Assembly (NCBI RefSeq): GCF_000011065.1
Contig: NC_004663.1
Coordinates: 2,170,001 to 2,234,000 of the forward strand
From: Bacteroides thetaiotaomicron VPI-5482
GTDB taxonomy: Bacteria; Bacteroidota; Bacteroidia; Bacteroidales; Bacteroidaceae
Direction of reading: 5' to 3'
Length of the DNA: 64,000 nt
Below the pieces are notes generated by a model, which searched no databases, had not been told where the DNA came from, and saw only the letters and a program-made list of their open reading frames with translations. Made by a program: the position numbers and the translations under genes. Shown here piece after piece: positions 34,204-44,407 of this stretch (positions are counted from its first letter, which is position 1; each line of letters begins with the position of its first letter).

Positions 34204-37200
34204 TTAAAAAGAAACTTTAATATCAAATCCATAGGTTGCGGAAGGCAGGTTGAAACCACGTTCGAAACCTTGTGCATTTCCTGTTGTACTCGTTGCCTGC
34301 GGATCAAGCCCGTGCGGTGTATTGGCAAACAAGGTAGCAATGTTTCGTCCGACAGCCGCCACACGGAATGTCTGGAACGGAGTCTTTCTCAGCCATTTTT
34401 TCGGTAAATCGTAGCTGACAGTGATTTCACGCAACTTCACATAAGAAGCATCGTAGATGAAACGGGAAATATCACGAGAGGTATAGTGCATCCAATAGCG
34501 TTCGGGGGTACAATAACCCAATACTTGTTGTCCTGCCAGCCCTTCTACGTCTTCGTCATAACGGCAATTAGGAAGAACTACCCCTTTAGGACGTCCCCAG
34601 TCAGGATAAATCTGCCCGTTTGCGGTCGGTGTGTTGGCGTTCTGAGGACGCATGAAGCCATATCGTTCTTCGTCCGACTCACCCAAAATCTTTCTGGAGA
34701 AGAAATCCGCGTCACGACCTTCCAATGACTTGACGGATTGTCCGTCTACAGAACTCTGGATGGATGTCTGTGAGAAGAACTTACCACCCTTCTGGAAGTC
34801 GAACATAACAGAGAAGGAGAAATTACCCAAACGGAACACGTTGTTCCAGCCACCTCGCCAGTCAGCCTGTACACAACCTAAATATTCATAGTCCTGTCCT
34901 TCTTTCGGCGACCCGTCGAGCTGACAAAGGATGTATCCTTCGGCATCGCGTTTAAATGTCTTCGCATAGATAGCACCGTAGGGCTTGCCTACTTCCGCAT
35001 AAGACTTCACGTTGTACACACCGCTACCAATCTGTATCTTGTCGATACCTTCGGGCAATGATTCTACCATGGAATTGTTCTTTGACCAGTTGAAAATGGT
35101 TTTCCACTCGAAGTTCTTCACCTTCACCGGCACACCGCTCACGGAGATTTCCCAACCCTTGTTGGAGATTTTACCGGAGTTGATGATTACACGCTGGTAA
35201 TTGGATAAATAAGAAAGTTCCGACTCGACAATCTGATCACGAGTGTATTTGTCATAGTAAGTAACATCTGCTGTCAGGCGTCCGTCCAGCAAACGAACTT
35301 CCGCACCGATTTCTTTTGAGATGGTTGTTTCCGGTTTCAAGTTCGGATTCTTGCGTACGGCGTCACCCTGGAACCACGCCATGTCATTACGGAACAATCC
35401 TCCGTAACTGTAACTGTTAATCAAACGGTCGAAACCAGCATCGTTACCCACGCGGGCAATAGATCCGCGCAACTTGGCGAATGAGAATGTCTTGCTCTTC
35501 AGCTTGGGGAAGATTTCCGTCAACACGGCACTGGCACTACCGGAGGCATAGAAGTAAGAATTGTTAGCTTTCGGCAAAGAACTTGACCAGTCGTTACGGA
35601 AAGTTCCGTCTACAAACAAACCATGATATCCCAAAGACAACATACCGAATACGGACTGTTTCTCTTTCGCATTCACACTTTCCGTTCCACTCAATATAGA
35701 GGCATTGTTGGACAATGACTTCACATCCGGAGCTGCCAGTTGAGAAACCTGATTCCAGAGTTTATACCAGTCATTCTTTTGCATAGAAGTACCCAAGTTA
35801 GCACTGAGGCTGACCTTCTTGATATTGCGGTTATAAGAAATAACTCCTTCATAATTGTAGTTGTTGGAGGCTTCACGGAAAGTTTCGTACTGTCCGTCGA
35901 TATCCCACATGGTATAATAATTGTCAAACTTCCAACCGTTCTTGTTTGCCTTTTCTACACTGGCACGCAAACGGATATTCATTCCCTGAATCGGTTTGAT
36001 ATTAAGAGTCAGGTTACCACGGAAGTTATTACGGCCGTCACCATTGCTGATTTCGTTCAGCAGCCAGTAAGGATTGTAGAATCCGTTACCACGCGTGAAG
36101 GCTTCACCTGTCTCGCGCTTCCACGGCAGTAATTCCTCCATAACGACGTCACGCGGCATATTCATGATGGCACGCATCGGGTTACGGTTACTGTCACCTT
36201 TATAATCACGGTTATCGGCTGTTTCCAGCTGATAGTTAACGGAGATTTCACTGGACAGCCATTTAGCCAGATCCATATTCACACGCAGGTCAAATGTGTG
36301 ACGCTTCATGTTATCAAAGTTCTTCAGCATTCCGTCGTAGTCGATACCCGTATAGTTGAAACGGATACCTGCTCCATTGAACACCTTATTGACCGAAACA
36401 CTATGAGTCATGGCTACACCCATTTCGTACATATCCGTGATACCATCCTTATTAGGTACATAAGAACGTATCTGATTATTACGTCCCACCAGATCAAAGC
36501 CTAACATCGGCAGCCCCCATGAGCGTTGGTTCGGATTCGCCCAGTTAAATACAAAAATACCATAAGGCAGGCTGGGGTCATAAGCATAACCGTTCTTTGA
36601 GTTGGAACCATAATAGTTGAATCCGTCACCCACACCGACAGCCGGAAGGCTGGCCGAACCATAAACATTCTGATAGGCAGGAAATTCACGCAAGAAAGTA
36701 AACTGCATATTGTAGCCATAAGAAACACCGAGTCCGGATTTCTTGGTAGCTTTACGGGTAGTGATCAGAATAACGCCATTGGCAGCATCAGATCCATACA
36801 AGGCAGCCGCATTGGCACCTTTCAAAACTTCGATTGATTCAATATCGTCCGGGCTGATAGCAGAAGCAGGATTACCATAGTCCAAGTCTCCATCTTCTCC
36901 CATCGGGTTCATGATGGGCACACCGTCAATTACGTACAACGGCTGGTTATTTCCGGTCAGGGAGTTGTTACCACGAATCTCCACACGGGTAGAAGACAAC
37001 GGACCGCCATTCGAAATAAAATTAACGCCCGAAACTTTACCGCTCAGACTATTCAATAAGTTCGGGTCACGTGTATCCAGCAGAGATTCCGTGTCAATGG
37101 ACTGACGGGCATATCCCAACGATTTGGATTCACGACTGATGCCCAATGCCGTAACCACGACATCGTTCAGTTCTTTGACATCCTCACTTAGAACGATGCG

Positions 37201-37509
37201 CAGCAGATCATTGTTTTTCAAGGTAGCCAGTCTGATAGTCTTTACAGCATAGCCTATGAATCTTACATTCAGAATAGCATCTTTCGGCACATTGTTCAAG
37301 GTAAATTGTCCCTCCATATTTGTCGCAGTAGCTAAGTTTTGGTTTCCAACCACCGTAATATTAGCACCTGGAAGCGGATCACCAAACTCGTCAACAACGA
37401 CTCCAGTGACCTTTCGGTTTTGCGCCGAAAGTGAAAGTGCGAAGAACGTGAGCAATACCATCAGGCACGTCCCTATCCTCCAGCTTCTTTTCAGATAAAG
37501 TTTCTCCAT
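34204..37509 (-). CDS. SusC-family TonB-dependent transporter, second locus
   Basis: 1101 aa, signal peptide ending LSLSAQ, CarboxypepD-reg-like domain (KVTGVVVDEFGDPLPGANI) and plug (VVVTALGISRESKSLGYA ... GSDAANGVILITT), then a large beta-barrel. Paired with the SusD-like gene downstream. It lies 36 bp after the DUF5010-type gene, which is unusual because SusC is normally first in the operon. No anti-sigma or STN sensor domain is present, so control is not by the ECF/trans-envelope type. Confidence 0.95.
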   Translation of the reverse strand: MEKLYLKRSWRIGTCLMVLLTFFALSLSAQNRKVTGVVVDEFGDPLPGANITVVGNQNLATATNMEGQFTLNNVPKDAILNVRFIGYAVKTIRLATLKNNDLLRIVLSEDVKELNDVVVTALGISRESKSLGYARQSIDTESLLDTRDPNLLNSLSGKVSGVNFISNGGPLSSTRVEIRGNNSLTGNNQPLYVIDGVPIMNPMGEDGDLDYGNPASAISPDDIESIEVLKGANAAALYGSDAANGVILITTRKATKKSGLGVSYGYNMQFTFLREFPAYQNVYGSASLPAVGVGDGFNYYGSNSKNGYAYDPSLPYGIFVFNWANPNQRSWGLPMLGFDLVGRNNQIRSYVPNKDGITDMYEMGVAMTHSVSVNKVFNGAGIRFNYTGIDYDGMLKNFDNMKRHTFDLRVNMDLAKWLSSEISVNYQLETADNRDYKGDSNRNPMRAIMNMPRDVVMEELLPWKRETGEAFTRGNGFYNPYWLLNEISNGDGRNNFRGNLTLNIKPIQGMNIRLRASVEKANKNGWKFDNYYTMWDIDGQYETFREASNNYNYEGVISYNRNIKKVSLSANLGTSMQKNDWYKLWNQVSQLAAPDVKSLSNNASILSGTESVNAKEKQSVFGMLSLGYHGLFVDGTFRNDWSSSLPKANNSYFYASGSASAVLTEIFPKLKSKTFSFAKLRGSIARVGNDAGFDRLINSYSYGGLFRNDMAWFQGDAVRKNPNLKPETTISKEIGAEVRLLDGRLTADVTYYDKYTRDQIVESELSYLSNYQRVIINSGKISNKGWEISVSGVPVKVKNFEWKTIFNWSKNNSMVESLPEGIDKIQIGSGVYNVKSYAEVGKPYGAIYAKTFKRDAEGYILCQLDGSPKEGQDYEYLGCVQADWRGGWNNVFRLGNFSFSVMFDFQKGGKFFSQTSIQSSVDGQSVKSLEGRDADFFSRKILGESDEERYGFMRPQNANTPTANGQIYPDWGRPKGVVLPNCRYDEDVEGLAGQQVLGYCTPERYWMHYTSRDISRFIYDASYVKLREITVSYDLPKKWLRKTPFQTFRVAAVGRNIATLFANTPHGLDPQATSTTGNAQGFERGFNLPSATYGFDIKVSF

Positions 37510-37545
37510 ATTAGCTTAAGTTTATAATTAATAAATTTGTTCTTT

Positions 37546-39282
37546 TCATTTTTCTACAGTGATGGTGAAGTAGTTCAAATCAGGTTTGCCCGCCACAATG
37601 TTCAGCACTGTACGGCGCCAGCCATTCACATCGCTCTTCATGGTGAAAGCGTCGACAGTAACCCATTCGCCTCCGGTTGCATGAAGTTCTACGACAGGCC
37701 CTTGTCTTCTTTTCGTGCCTTCGCCAAAGTCAAAACGGATTTTAGCATCTTCTTTGGCAGCATAACATACCTTGACTGTGATATCTCCGGCAGCATAAGG
37801 CAGTTCTTTCCATTCCATCCACTCACCCGCCTCTGTGCTGGTGACATACCATTCGGTGTTCTTATCCGGAGCCACACCGGCTATTTTGGCAACATCCAGA
37901 CTTCCGGTACGGTATTGATTACCGCTATTCTTAGCAGATACATCGAAGAAGTAATCGCAGGCCTCCATTTCTACACGGAATGATTCGGCCCATGCCCGGC
38001 TGCTACTGTATTTACGGAGAATGTTCAGACGCTGGTTGGGGAAGTCATAGTAAATGTTGTCGGTACTTCTCCAATAAGCGGCATTCTCGGCCATATCGGT
38101 AAAACCTTCCAGGAAGACCAGATCAGCATTCTTCGCAACCATATCGTCCAAAGCATCCGTCAAACGTTTGCCGTGATCTGCATCAAAAAACATACGGGTA
38201 CCCGATTTATCATTGGTATAGAAAGCCGGAACAGCCACACCTACAGTTTTTCCATTGAAGGTACGTACCGTCCAGGAACTACGGGTGGGAGCCTGCTCAG
38301 AGGCAATAAACCAATCGTTCAGTGATTCTACGACTGATTCGTCCACCTCTTTATCACGGTCCTGAAAGGCTCTGTCGGCACAAATAAAGAGATCTTCGCC
38401 ATAAGCAGACTTGAAGTCAGCATGAATCTTGTTCAGAATGGCCTTTAATTTGCCTTTACAGTCAATTTTCTTGTTGCCCAATGCAGCATAGTCTACATTA
38501 AGGAAACCGTTGATGCTCCACAAAAACAGGACAGGTTTGCCGTCTATGCGAAGAAGATACTTGTTATTGGCTTTATTCTCGCCATAAAAGTTATCGAAGG
38601 CCAGTTTTATATTGTAATCCCATATATACTTATATATATCGTCCAAATTGTCCAGCGGATACATCACCTCTTCATCGGTCAGTCCCTTGTTTTGCTGAGT
38701 TTCCGCACTAATGAATGTAGCATAGGTCTGATACAAGTCAAAATTGCGGGCAGCCGCCCAGGAAGCCGGACAGTCATCGAAGATGGCGATCTTCAGATTT
38801 TCTTCATTCCGACGCTGTAAAGCAGCAACGAAGTCTTTGATACGGGTAGGATCGCCATGATCTCTGTCATAAGCAGGATCAGTGTCCGCCTTCGGCAAGC
38901 GTCCGCGGCAATTGGGAGCTACATAATCCAAACCACTATACACCATCTCTTCTACCAAGTTATCCCACCACTCTGTTTCCGTAGCACCAAAAGACTTCAC
39001 TTCGAAAAGCGGCTTATTATAAAAGGTAGTAGAACTAGTCCCGCCACTGGCAGCATCTTCTCCATTGCGGAGATTCTTCTGATAGCTGAACAGCGCCCCC
39101 ATCAAAAAACTATGTTCGGGAATATTACTCTCTACCGCAGGAGCAGGAAGTATGAACGTCCCTTCTGTCGGTATAACCGGGTCCGGATTAGTATCAGGAA
39201 CAATAGTATTGTCCTCATCAGAACAGCTAACAATCATGGAAGCTAATACAAGCCCCATCGTGATTTTCAAATAATTTTTCAC
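37546..39282 (-). CDS. DUF5010-type GH99/GH71-like lipoprotein with C-terminal carbohydrate-binding module
   Basis: 578 aa, lipobox IVSC (Cys20). Residues about 55-440 resemble a (beta/alpha)8 glycosidase of the DUF5010/GH99-like kind: YVAPNCRGRLPKAD, LKIAIFDDCPASW, DGKPVLFLWSING and LVFLEGFTDMAEN. Residues about 440-578 look like a CBM6/CBM35-type beta-sandwich (DUF5010_C), with TEAGEWMEWKELPYAAG and a WRRTVLNIVAG strand. It is the first gene of the SusC operon. Likely a surface enzyme or binding protein that acts before import. Substrate unknown. Confidence 0.72.
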   Translation of the reverse strand: MKNYLKITMGLVLASMIVSCSDEDNTIVPDTNPDPVIPTEGTFILPAPAVESNIPEHSFLMGALFSYQKNLRNGEDAASGGTSSTTFYNKPLFEVKSFGATETEWWDNLVEEMVYSGLDYVAPNCRGRLPKADTDPAYDRDHGDPTRIKDFVAALQRRNEENLKIAIFDDCPASWAAARNFDLYQTYATFISAETQQNKGLTDEEVMYPLDNLDDIYKYIWDYNIKLAFDNFYGENKANNKYLLRIDGKPVLFLWSINGFLNVDYAALGNKKIDCKGKLKAILNKIHADFKSAYGEDLFICADRAFQDRDKEVDESVVESLNDWFIASEQAPTRSSWTVRTFNGKTVGVAVPAFYTNDKSGTRMFFDADHGKRLTDALDDMVAKNADLVFLEGFTDMAENAAYWRSTDNIYYDFPNQRLNILRKYSSSRAWAESFRVEMEACDYFFDVSAKNSGNQYRTGSLDVAKIAGVAPDKNTEWYVTSTEAGEWMEWKELPYAAGDITVKVCYAAKEDAKIRFDFGEGTKRRQGPVVELHATGGEWVTVDAFTMKSDVNGWRRTVLNIVAGKPDLNYFTITVEK

Positions 39283-40079
39283 GGTCTCTTTTTTATATTA
39301 TACATTTGCTATTTGTTACACCTCGAAAACACCCTTTTTATCTATTATTTAAGAAAGCGTCGACTGAACAAACTTAATATTTAAGGTTATTTTTGAGTTC
39401 TGATGCAAAGTAACAAGAGCCTGCTTAAGATTTTTTATAAAATACGATTAAACTCTGATTAATTTCTAATTAATTTTAAAACTAATACTATCTTCTTATA
39501 ATTTTTCGCAATCTTAGGTATTAATTTCAGGAAAAGGGGGAAGTTTTATATCCTGTAGTATGCTGTCCACACCCTATTTCTTTATCTAAATGAGTATTCA
39601 CTTCCTGCAAAAAGAAGAATATTTCAAGTAGAAAGGCTAAAAAGGTAAATAAGGCAAATACTATACAAACATAACACAAATTAGGAGATATCCAATTAGT
39701 GACTTATCCGATTATATAAGATGTGGATTTTTAGTATTACAATGGCGTTATTCCTGATAGATTTTCAAAGCGCTCCCCATGATATAAGCTTTAAGTTGTA
39801 CTATTCCCTATTTCTCATATAATATAAGTTTCCTATATAATAAGGAATAACAGGAATATTTATAACTACAGCTAACTTTTATCCCCTCTTCAGCATACTT
39901 ATTTGCATAAATTCTACATTTAAGGGATATTTAATAATCAATTAAGCGAAAATTAAGCTCTCACTTAACTATCTGTCTCTATATTTGCCACATCATTTTT
40001 CGTGATCAACCCGTGAATTACAGTCTTTGCCAAATCATAAACTTAAATACAATGAACTTTAAAACTACAAAATCATATC
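39283..40079. other. Divergent intergenic region between the second-locus operons
   Basis: 797 bp, very AT-rich, no credible gene. A minus-strand -7-like TTACTTTG lies at 39413-39406, about 125 bp before the DUF5010-type gene. On the plus strand TATATTTG (39980-39987) fits the consensus and would give an 86-nt leader for the GH2 gene. The middle 500 bp shows no clear repeat or hairpin. Room for activator sites is ample. Confidence 0.5.
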
Positions 40080-43000
40080 ATGAAACAAATTAGCAAAGTA
40101 TTTTTAGCTTGCGCCTGTAGCCTGTCCGGTCTGACAACGCAAGCCCAAGATCAAACCGTATGGAGCAATGATTTCTCCAATGCCTCCCAACCACTGAATA
40201 TGGTGGGACGTGGTGTCTGTCGGGTGAACGACGGAGTATTTCATTCGCGCAGCGCTTATGCCCTTTTCGGCAATCCTGAGTGGAAAGATTATACCCTGTC
40301 CTTCAAGGCACGTGCCCCGAAAGACGCCGAACAGGTACAGATATGGGCAGGCTTCCGTACACATAACCGTTTTGACCGTTATGTGGTAGGTATCAAAGGC
40401 GGGTTGCAAGACGATCTCTACTTGATGCGTACCGGATATATGGGTACAGACGAATTCATGGGAGTCCGTCCGCTGGGCTTTCACCCCGTGCCGGGAGAGT
40501 GGTACAAAGTGAAAGTGGAAGTATGCGGTAACCGTATCCGGGTTTTTGTAAACGACGAAAAGCTTCCTCACATTGATTTGGAGGACAAAAACAGCAACCT
40601 GGCTCCTACCGGTGAAGTAGCACTGGGAGGCGGATGGATAGATACGGAATTTGATGACCTCACTGTCACCCCATTGGCAGAAGACGCTCTCAAAGATGTC
40701 AAGGTTCAGGAGTATCGTATGGCACTCACCACACAGGAAAAGGAAAAGATACGCCGCGAAGAGCGGGCGCAATACACCTCGGTCAAACTGGATAAACTAA
40801 CTGCCGACCGCACCGAACTATCGCTGGACGGAAACTGGCTGTTCATGCCCGACTACCAACTGAACGATAAGACGAAGGCCATCTCCATGCAGACTAACGA
40901 CAACGACTGGCATATAATGCCTGTTCCCGCTTTCTGGAACCCTATCCGTATCTGGCTGCATGGAGAAACCATGCCATCGCCCACCGGTCCGCAACATAAA
41001 GGGGTATCGGACACTTACTACCAACAAGAAACCGACCGATGCGAGAACTATACGTTCAACTACCGGAAAACCGGTGCTGCCTGGTATCGCCAATGGCTGG
41101 AACTGCCCGCCGACGTGAAGGGAAAACAGCTGACTCTTTCATTCGACGCCGTATCCAAAATGGCGGAAGTATATATTAATGGCGAATCGGCAGGTTCCAA
41201 CATCGGTATGTTCGGTGATTTCCAAGTAGACGCCACCCGATTCCTGCGTCCGGGACGCAACCTGATCGCAGTAAAAGTGACACGTGACATCAACGGAAAA
41301 GCCGCACAAACCAGTGACGCCATGGAAAACTACTATTCGTCAGTACGCAAGGAAGTGGAGGATAACCAAAACGACCAACAGGCCAACAAAGCCGTATTGA
41401 CAGACATCCCTCATGGATTCTATGGTGATAACCCTGCCGGTATATGGCAGCCCGTGAAACTCATTGTCAGCAACCCGCTGAAAGTAGAAGATATCTTTAT
41501 CAAGCCGGCTCTGGACGGTGCATCAATAGATGTCACCATCAAAAATCATGCGCCCAAAAAGAAAAACTTCGATATCCGTGTAGATATTATAGACAAACAG
41601 ACGGGGGAAACACTGTACGGTGCACCTGTACGTAGCAAACTCTCATTAGCGACAAGCGCACAAGAAACATTTACCTGTGATATCAAAGGACTGAAACCCA
41701 AACTTTGGGAACCTGCCACTCCTAATCTTTATGATTTTCGCGTGAGCCTGACGGAAGGAAAAAACAAAGTGACGGACTGCATCACCGTAACTTCGGGTTT
41801 CCGCACGTTTGAAAGCAAAGATGGATTCCTTTATCTGAACGGCCGCAAATATTGGCTGCGTGGAGGTAACCATATTCCTTTTGCGCTCTGTCCCAATGAT
41901 TCGCTCCTTGCAGACAAGTTCATGAAGCTAATGAAAGAAGGGAATGTACAGTCTACCCGGACACATACCACCCCCTGGAACGAACTTTGGGTGTCGGCAG
42001 CAGACCGCAACGGTATCGCTATCAGCTTTGAGGGCACTTGGTCGTGGCTCATGATACACTCCACCCCGATACCGGACAAAGGCGTGCTCGATCTTTGGAG
42101 CAGTGAATGGCTGCGCGTGATGAAAAAGTACAGAAATCATCCTTCCATATTCTTCTGGACTGTGAACAATGAAATGAAGTTCTACGATCTGGATGCCGAC
42201 ACGGAACGTGCCAAGCAAAAATTCCGCATCGTATCCGATGTGGTGAAAGATATGAGAAAGACTGACCCTACACGTCCTGTATGTTTCGACTCCAACTATC
42301 TCCACAACAAAGCTAGCAAACGCTTTGGTGATGACTTTCTGAAAACAGTTGATGACGGAGATATTGATGACAACCATGCCTACTATAATTGGTATGACTA
42401 TTCGGTATTCCGCTTCTTCAACGGAGAATTCCAGAAACAATTCAAGACTCCCGGACGCCCGTTGATCAGCCAGGAAATGAGTACGGGTTATCCGAATGCT
42501 GAAACCGGTCATCCGACCCGCTCTTATCAGCTGATTCATCAGAATCCCTATTCATTAATCGGATATGAAGCATATGACTGGGGGAATCCCGCCAGTTTCC
42601 TGAATACACAATCGTTCATCACAGGAGAGTTGGCCGAAACCCTCCGCCGTACCAACGAACAGGCTTCGGGTATCATGCACTTTGCCTATATGACTTGGTT
42701 CCGCCAATGCTATGATCACCGGAATATACAACCGTATCCCACTTATTACGCTATGCAACGTGCTATGCAGCCCGTACTTGTCAGTGCGGAACTGTGGGGA
42801 CGCAATCTTTATGCAGGTGAGAAGTTACATACACGTATCTACGTAGTGAATGACAATGAAGAAGGACGTGACTTGAAGCCTATGTCACTGGCATGGAGCA
42901 TTGTAGACGAAACCAATAAGGTACTGGCTTCCGGCACGGAACAATTTCCGGCAGTGGAATATTATGGTCGTAAATACATCGAACCGAACATCCATATGCC

Positions 43001-43775
43001 TTCCAATTTACCGGCAGACAAGGTTAATGTAAAACTGAAACTCACTCTCACCGAAAGCGGAGTCACTTTATCGCAGAATGAATACGGATTATTACTGGCA
43101 CGCAAGGAATGGAATATCGGTCAAGTAACAGCCAGCAAGAAGATTCTTTTACTGGATAAGGATCATATGAAAGCTACCCTTGACTTCCTGAACATCGCCT
43201 GCCAGACAGTACCGTCTATCAAGGAACTACTGAATGCCAAGCAAAAAGCTAATCTCTGCATTATATCGGGCTTGAAAGAATGTACCGATGAAGAAGCAAG
43301 ATTACTGCGTGAATATCAGTCAAAAGGCGGTCGGATTCTCTTCCTGAACAGCAAAGAGGCAGCACAAAAAGTCTATCCCGAATATATCACCGGATGGATT
43401 ATTCCCACCGAGGGAGACATTGTGGTGATGGAACGGGATGATGCCCCTGTATTCGACGGAATCGGTGCATTGGAATTACGCTATTTCAATAACAACAAGC
43501 GTGAAATTCCACTAGCCTGCACCGCTACATTGAAAGCTGTCCGCCATGAGAATGTGAAGGAACTCGCCGCCCAAATGAAGATCCATGCTTATATCGACGG
43601 TGGTAAGCCGGAGGAACGTATCGCACGTATCGAATCTATGCGCGGACTGACGCTGCTACAGATAGCCGACAATAAAGGAAAGTCTCTCGTTTCAACCTTA
43701 TGTACAGAGAAGGCAACCACTGATCCGATAGCAGGTAAACTGCTGGTAAACATGGTGAATGAATTATTGAAATAG
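40080..43775 (+). CDS. GH2-family glycoside hydrolase with N-terminal DUF1080/LamG-like domain
   Basis: 1231 aa, signal peptide ending TTQAQ, no lipobox. Residues 28-200 form a concanavalin-like (DUF1080 type) domain, uncommon as an N-terminal addition to GH2. The GH2 modules follow: sugar-binding jelly roll (about 320-465, with DNPAGIWQPVKL), Ig-like (465-575) and TIM barrel from about 575. TVNNE holds acid/base Glu698 and ISQEMS the candidate nucleophile Glu799. The C-terminal 350 residues include a ThuA/flavodoxin-like segment (KANLCIISGLKECTDEEARLL). It is the only plus-strand gene inside the second locus. Specificity unknown. Confidence 0.85.
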   Translation: MKQISKVFLACACSLSGLTTQAQDQTVWSNDFSNASQPLNMVGRGVCRVNDGVFHSRSAYALFGNPEWKDYTLSFKARAPKDAEQVQIWAGFRTHNRFDRYVVGIKGGLQDDLYLMRTGYMGTDEFMGVRPLGFHPVPGEWYKVKVEVCGNRIRVFVNDEKLPHIDLEDKNSNLAPTGEVALGGGWIDTEFDDLTVTPLAEDALKDVKVQEYRMALTTQEKEKIRREERAQYTSVKLDKLTADRTELSLDGNWLFMPDYQLNDKTKAISMQTNDNDWHIMPVPAFWNPIRIWLHGETMPSPTGPQHKGVSDTYYQQETDRCENYTFNYRKTGAAWYRQWLELPADVKGKQLTLSFDAVSKMAEVYINGESAGSNIGMFGDFQVDATRFLRPGRNLIAVKVTRDINGKAAQTSDAMENYYSSVRKEVEDNQNDQQANKAVLTDIPHGFYGDNPAGIWQPVKLIVSNPLKVEDIFIKPALDGASIDVTIKNHAPKKKNFDIRVDIIDKQTGETLYGAPVRSKLSLATSAQETFTCDIKGLKPKLWEPATPNLYDFRVSLTEGKNKVTDCITVTSGFRTFESKDGFLYLNGRKYWLRGGNHIPFALCPNDSLLADKFMKLMKEGNVQSTRTHTTPWNELWVSAADRNGIAISFEGTWSWLMIHSTPIPDKGVLDLWSSEWLRVMKKYRNHPSIFFWTVNNEMKFYDLDADTERAKQKFRIVSDVVKDMRKTDPTRPVCFDSNYLHNKASKRFGDDFLKTVDDGDIDDNHAYYNWYDYSVFRFFNGEFQKQFKTPGRPLISQEMSTGYPNAETGHPTRSYQLIHQNPYSLIGYEAYDWGNPASFLNTQSFITGELAETLRRTNEQASGIMHFAYMTWFRQCYDHRNIQPYPTYYAMQRAMQPVLVSAELWGRNLYAGEKLHTRIYVVNDNEEGRDLKPMSLAWSIVDETNKVLASGTEQFPAVEYYGRKYIEPNIHMPSNLPADKVNVKLKLTLTESGVTLSQNEYGLLLARKEWNIGQVTASKKILLLDKDHMKATLDFLNIACQTVPSIKELLNAKQKANLCIISGLKECTDEEARLLREYQSKGGRILFLNSKEAAQKVYPEYITGWIIPTEGDIVVMERDDAPVFDGIGALELRYFNNNKREIPLACTATLKAVRHENVKELAAQMKIHAYIDGGKPEERIARIESMRGLTLLQIADNKGKSLVSTLCTEKATTDPIAGKLLVNMVNELLK

Positions 43776-43816
43776 GTATGTAATTGATATCATTGAGTGG
43801 AGTTTTTCCATTCTTC

Positions 43817-43858
43817 CTGCCCGTCTTCCCATTAGAGGAGACGGGCAGTTTTGTTTTT
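43817..43858 (+). terminator. Intrinsic terminator after the 1231-aa GH2 gene
   Basis: CTGCCCGTCTTCC / AGGAGACGGGCAG stem with a 6-nt loop, followed by TTTTGTTTTT, 42 bp after the stop codon. Confidence 0.9.
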
Positions 43859-43969
43859 AATTATAATCGAAGTTATTAGCAAAGATGTTCTTACAACTGC
43901 AATCTCTGAGTTAATTCACAAAAGATAAGAAATAATAAAAACTTCCCAATTCAGTAGAATTCTTAGTGT

Positions 43970-44222
43970 CTTCATTGAGAACTGACTAAAAAGTCGGTAG
44001 TATCCACATTCTCCTCCTTCGGGAAGGAGGAGTGGTCGAAGACCGAGGTGGTAGGTAAAATGATGTGTATTCCTAATTTTATTGTAAATGAAATAGGAGT
44101 GCATTCACCTACCACCTCCCCCTACGGGTACTCCTCCTTCCCGAAGAGAGTTAAGATACTACCGACTTTTAGTCACCTCCATTGTAGATACTACCGCTTT
44201 TTCAGTCAACCTCAATGAAGAT
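43970..44222. repeat. MITE/REP-like palindromic element, copy 2, with nested terminal repeats
   Basis: The core (44009-44150) is the same kind of element as at 27913, in opposite orientation, with arms CTCCTCCTTCGGGAAGGAGG ... GGTGGTAGGT and the complement. Outside it AAAAGTCGGTAGTATC (left) faces GATACTACCGACTTTT (44155-44170). A second right-hand copy, GATACTACCGCTTTTT (44188), continues to CTCAATGAAGA, which pairs with TCTTCATTGAG at the far left (43970). So the right end is duplicated and the structure is nested. Confidence 0.75.
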
Positions 44223-44300
44223 AGTTTCGACTTTTAATCAAACCAAAGAACAAGCCTTATCCAAACTATTCACATCTTTATTCTATTGAACATAGATTCA

Positions 44301-44345
44301 AACCAAAAGGCAACTGATTCATTGCGAATCAATTGCCTTTTGGTT
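44301..44345. terminator. Hairpin in the convergent gap GH2/GH95
   Basis: AACCAAAAGGCAACTGATTC and its complement form a 20-bp stem with one mismatch and a 5-nt loop. It is 63 bp downstream of the GH95 stop. No strong T-run follows on either side. Confidence 0.6.
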
Positions 44346-44407
44346 TCAGTCGTTAATAGTTGTCCCTGGACAGACTACATTACCTCCTTATACACTTAGT
44401 TTTCTCT

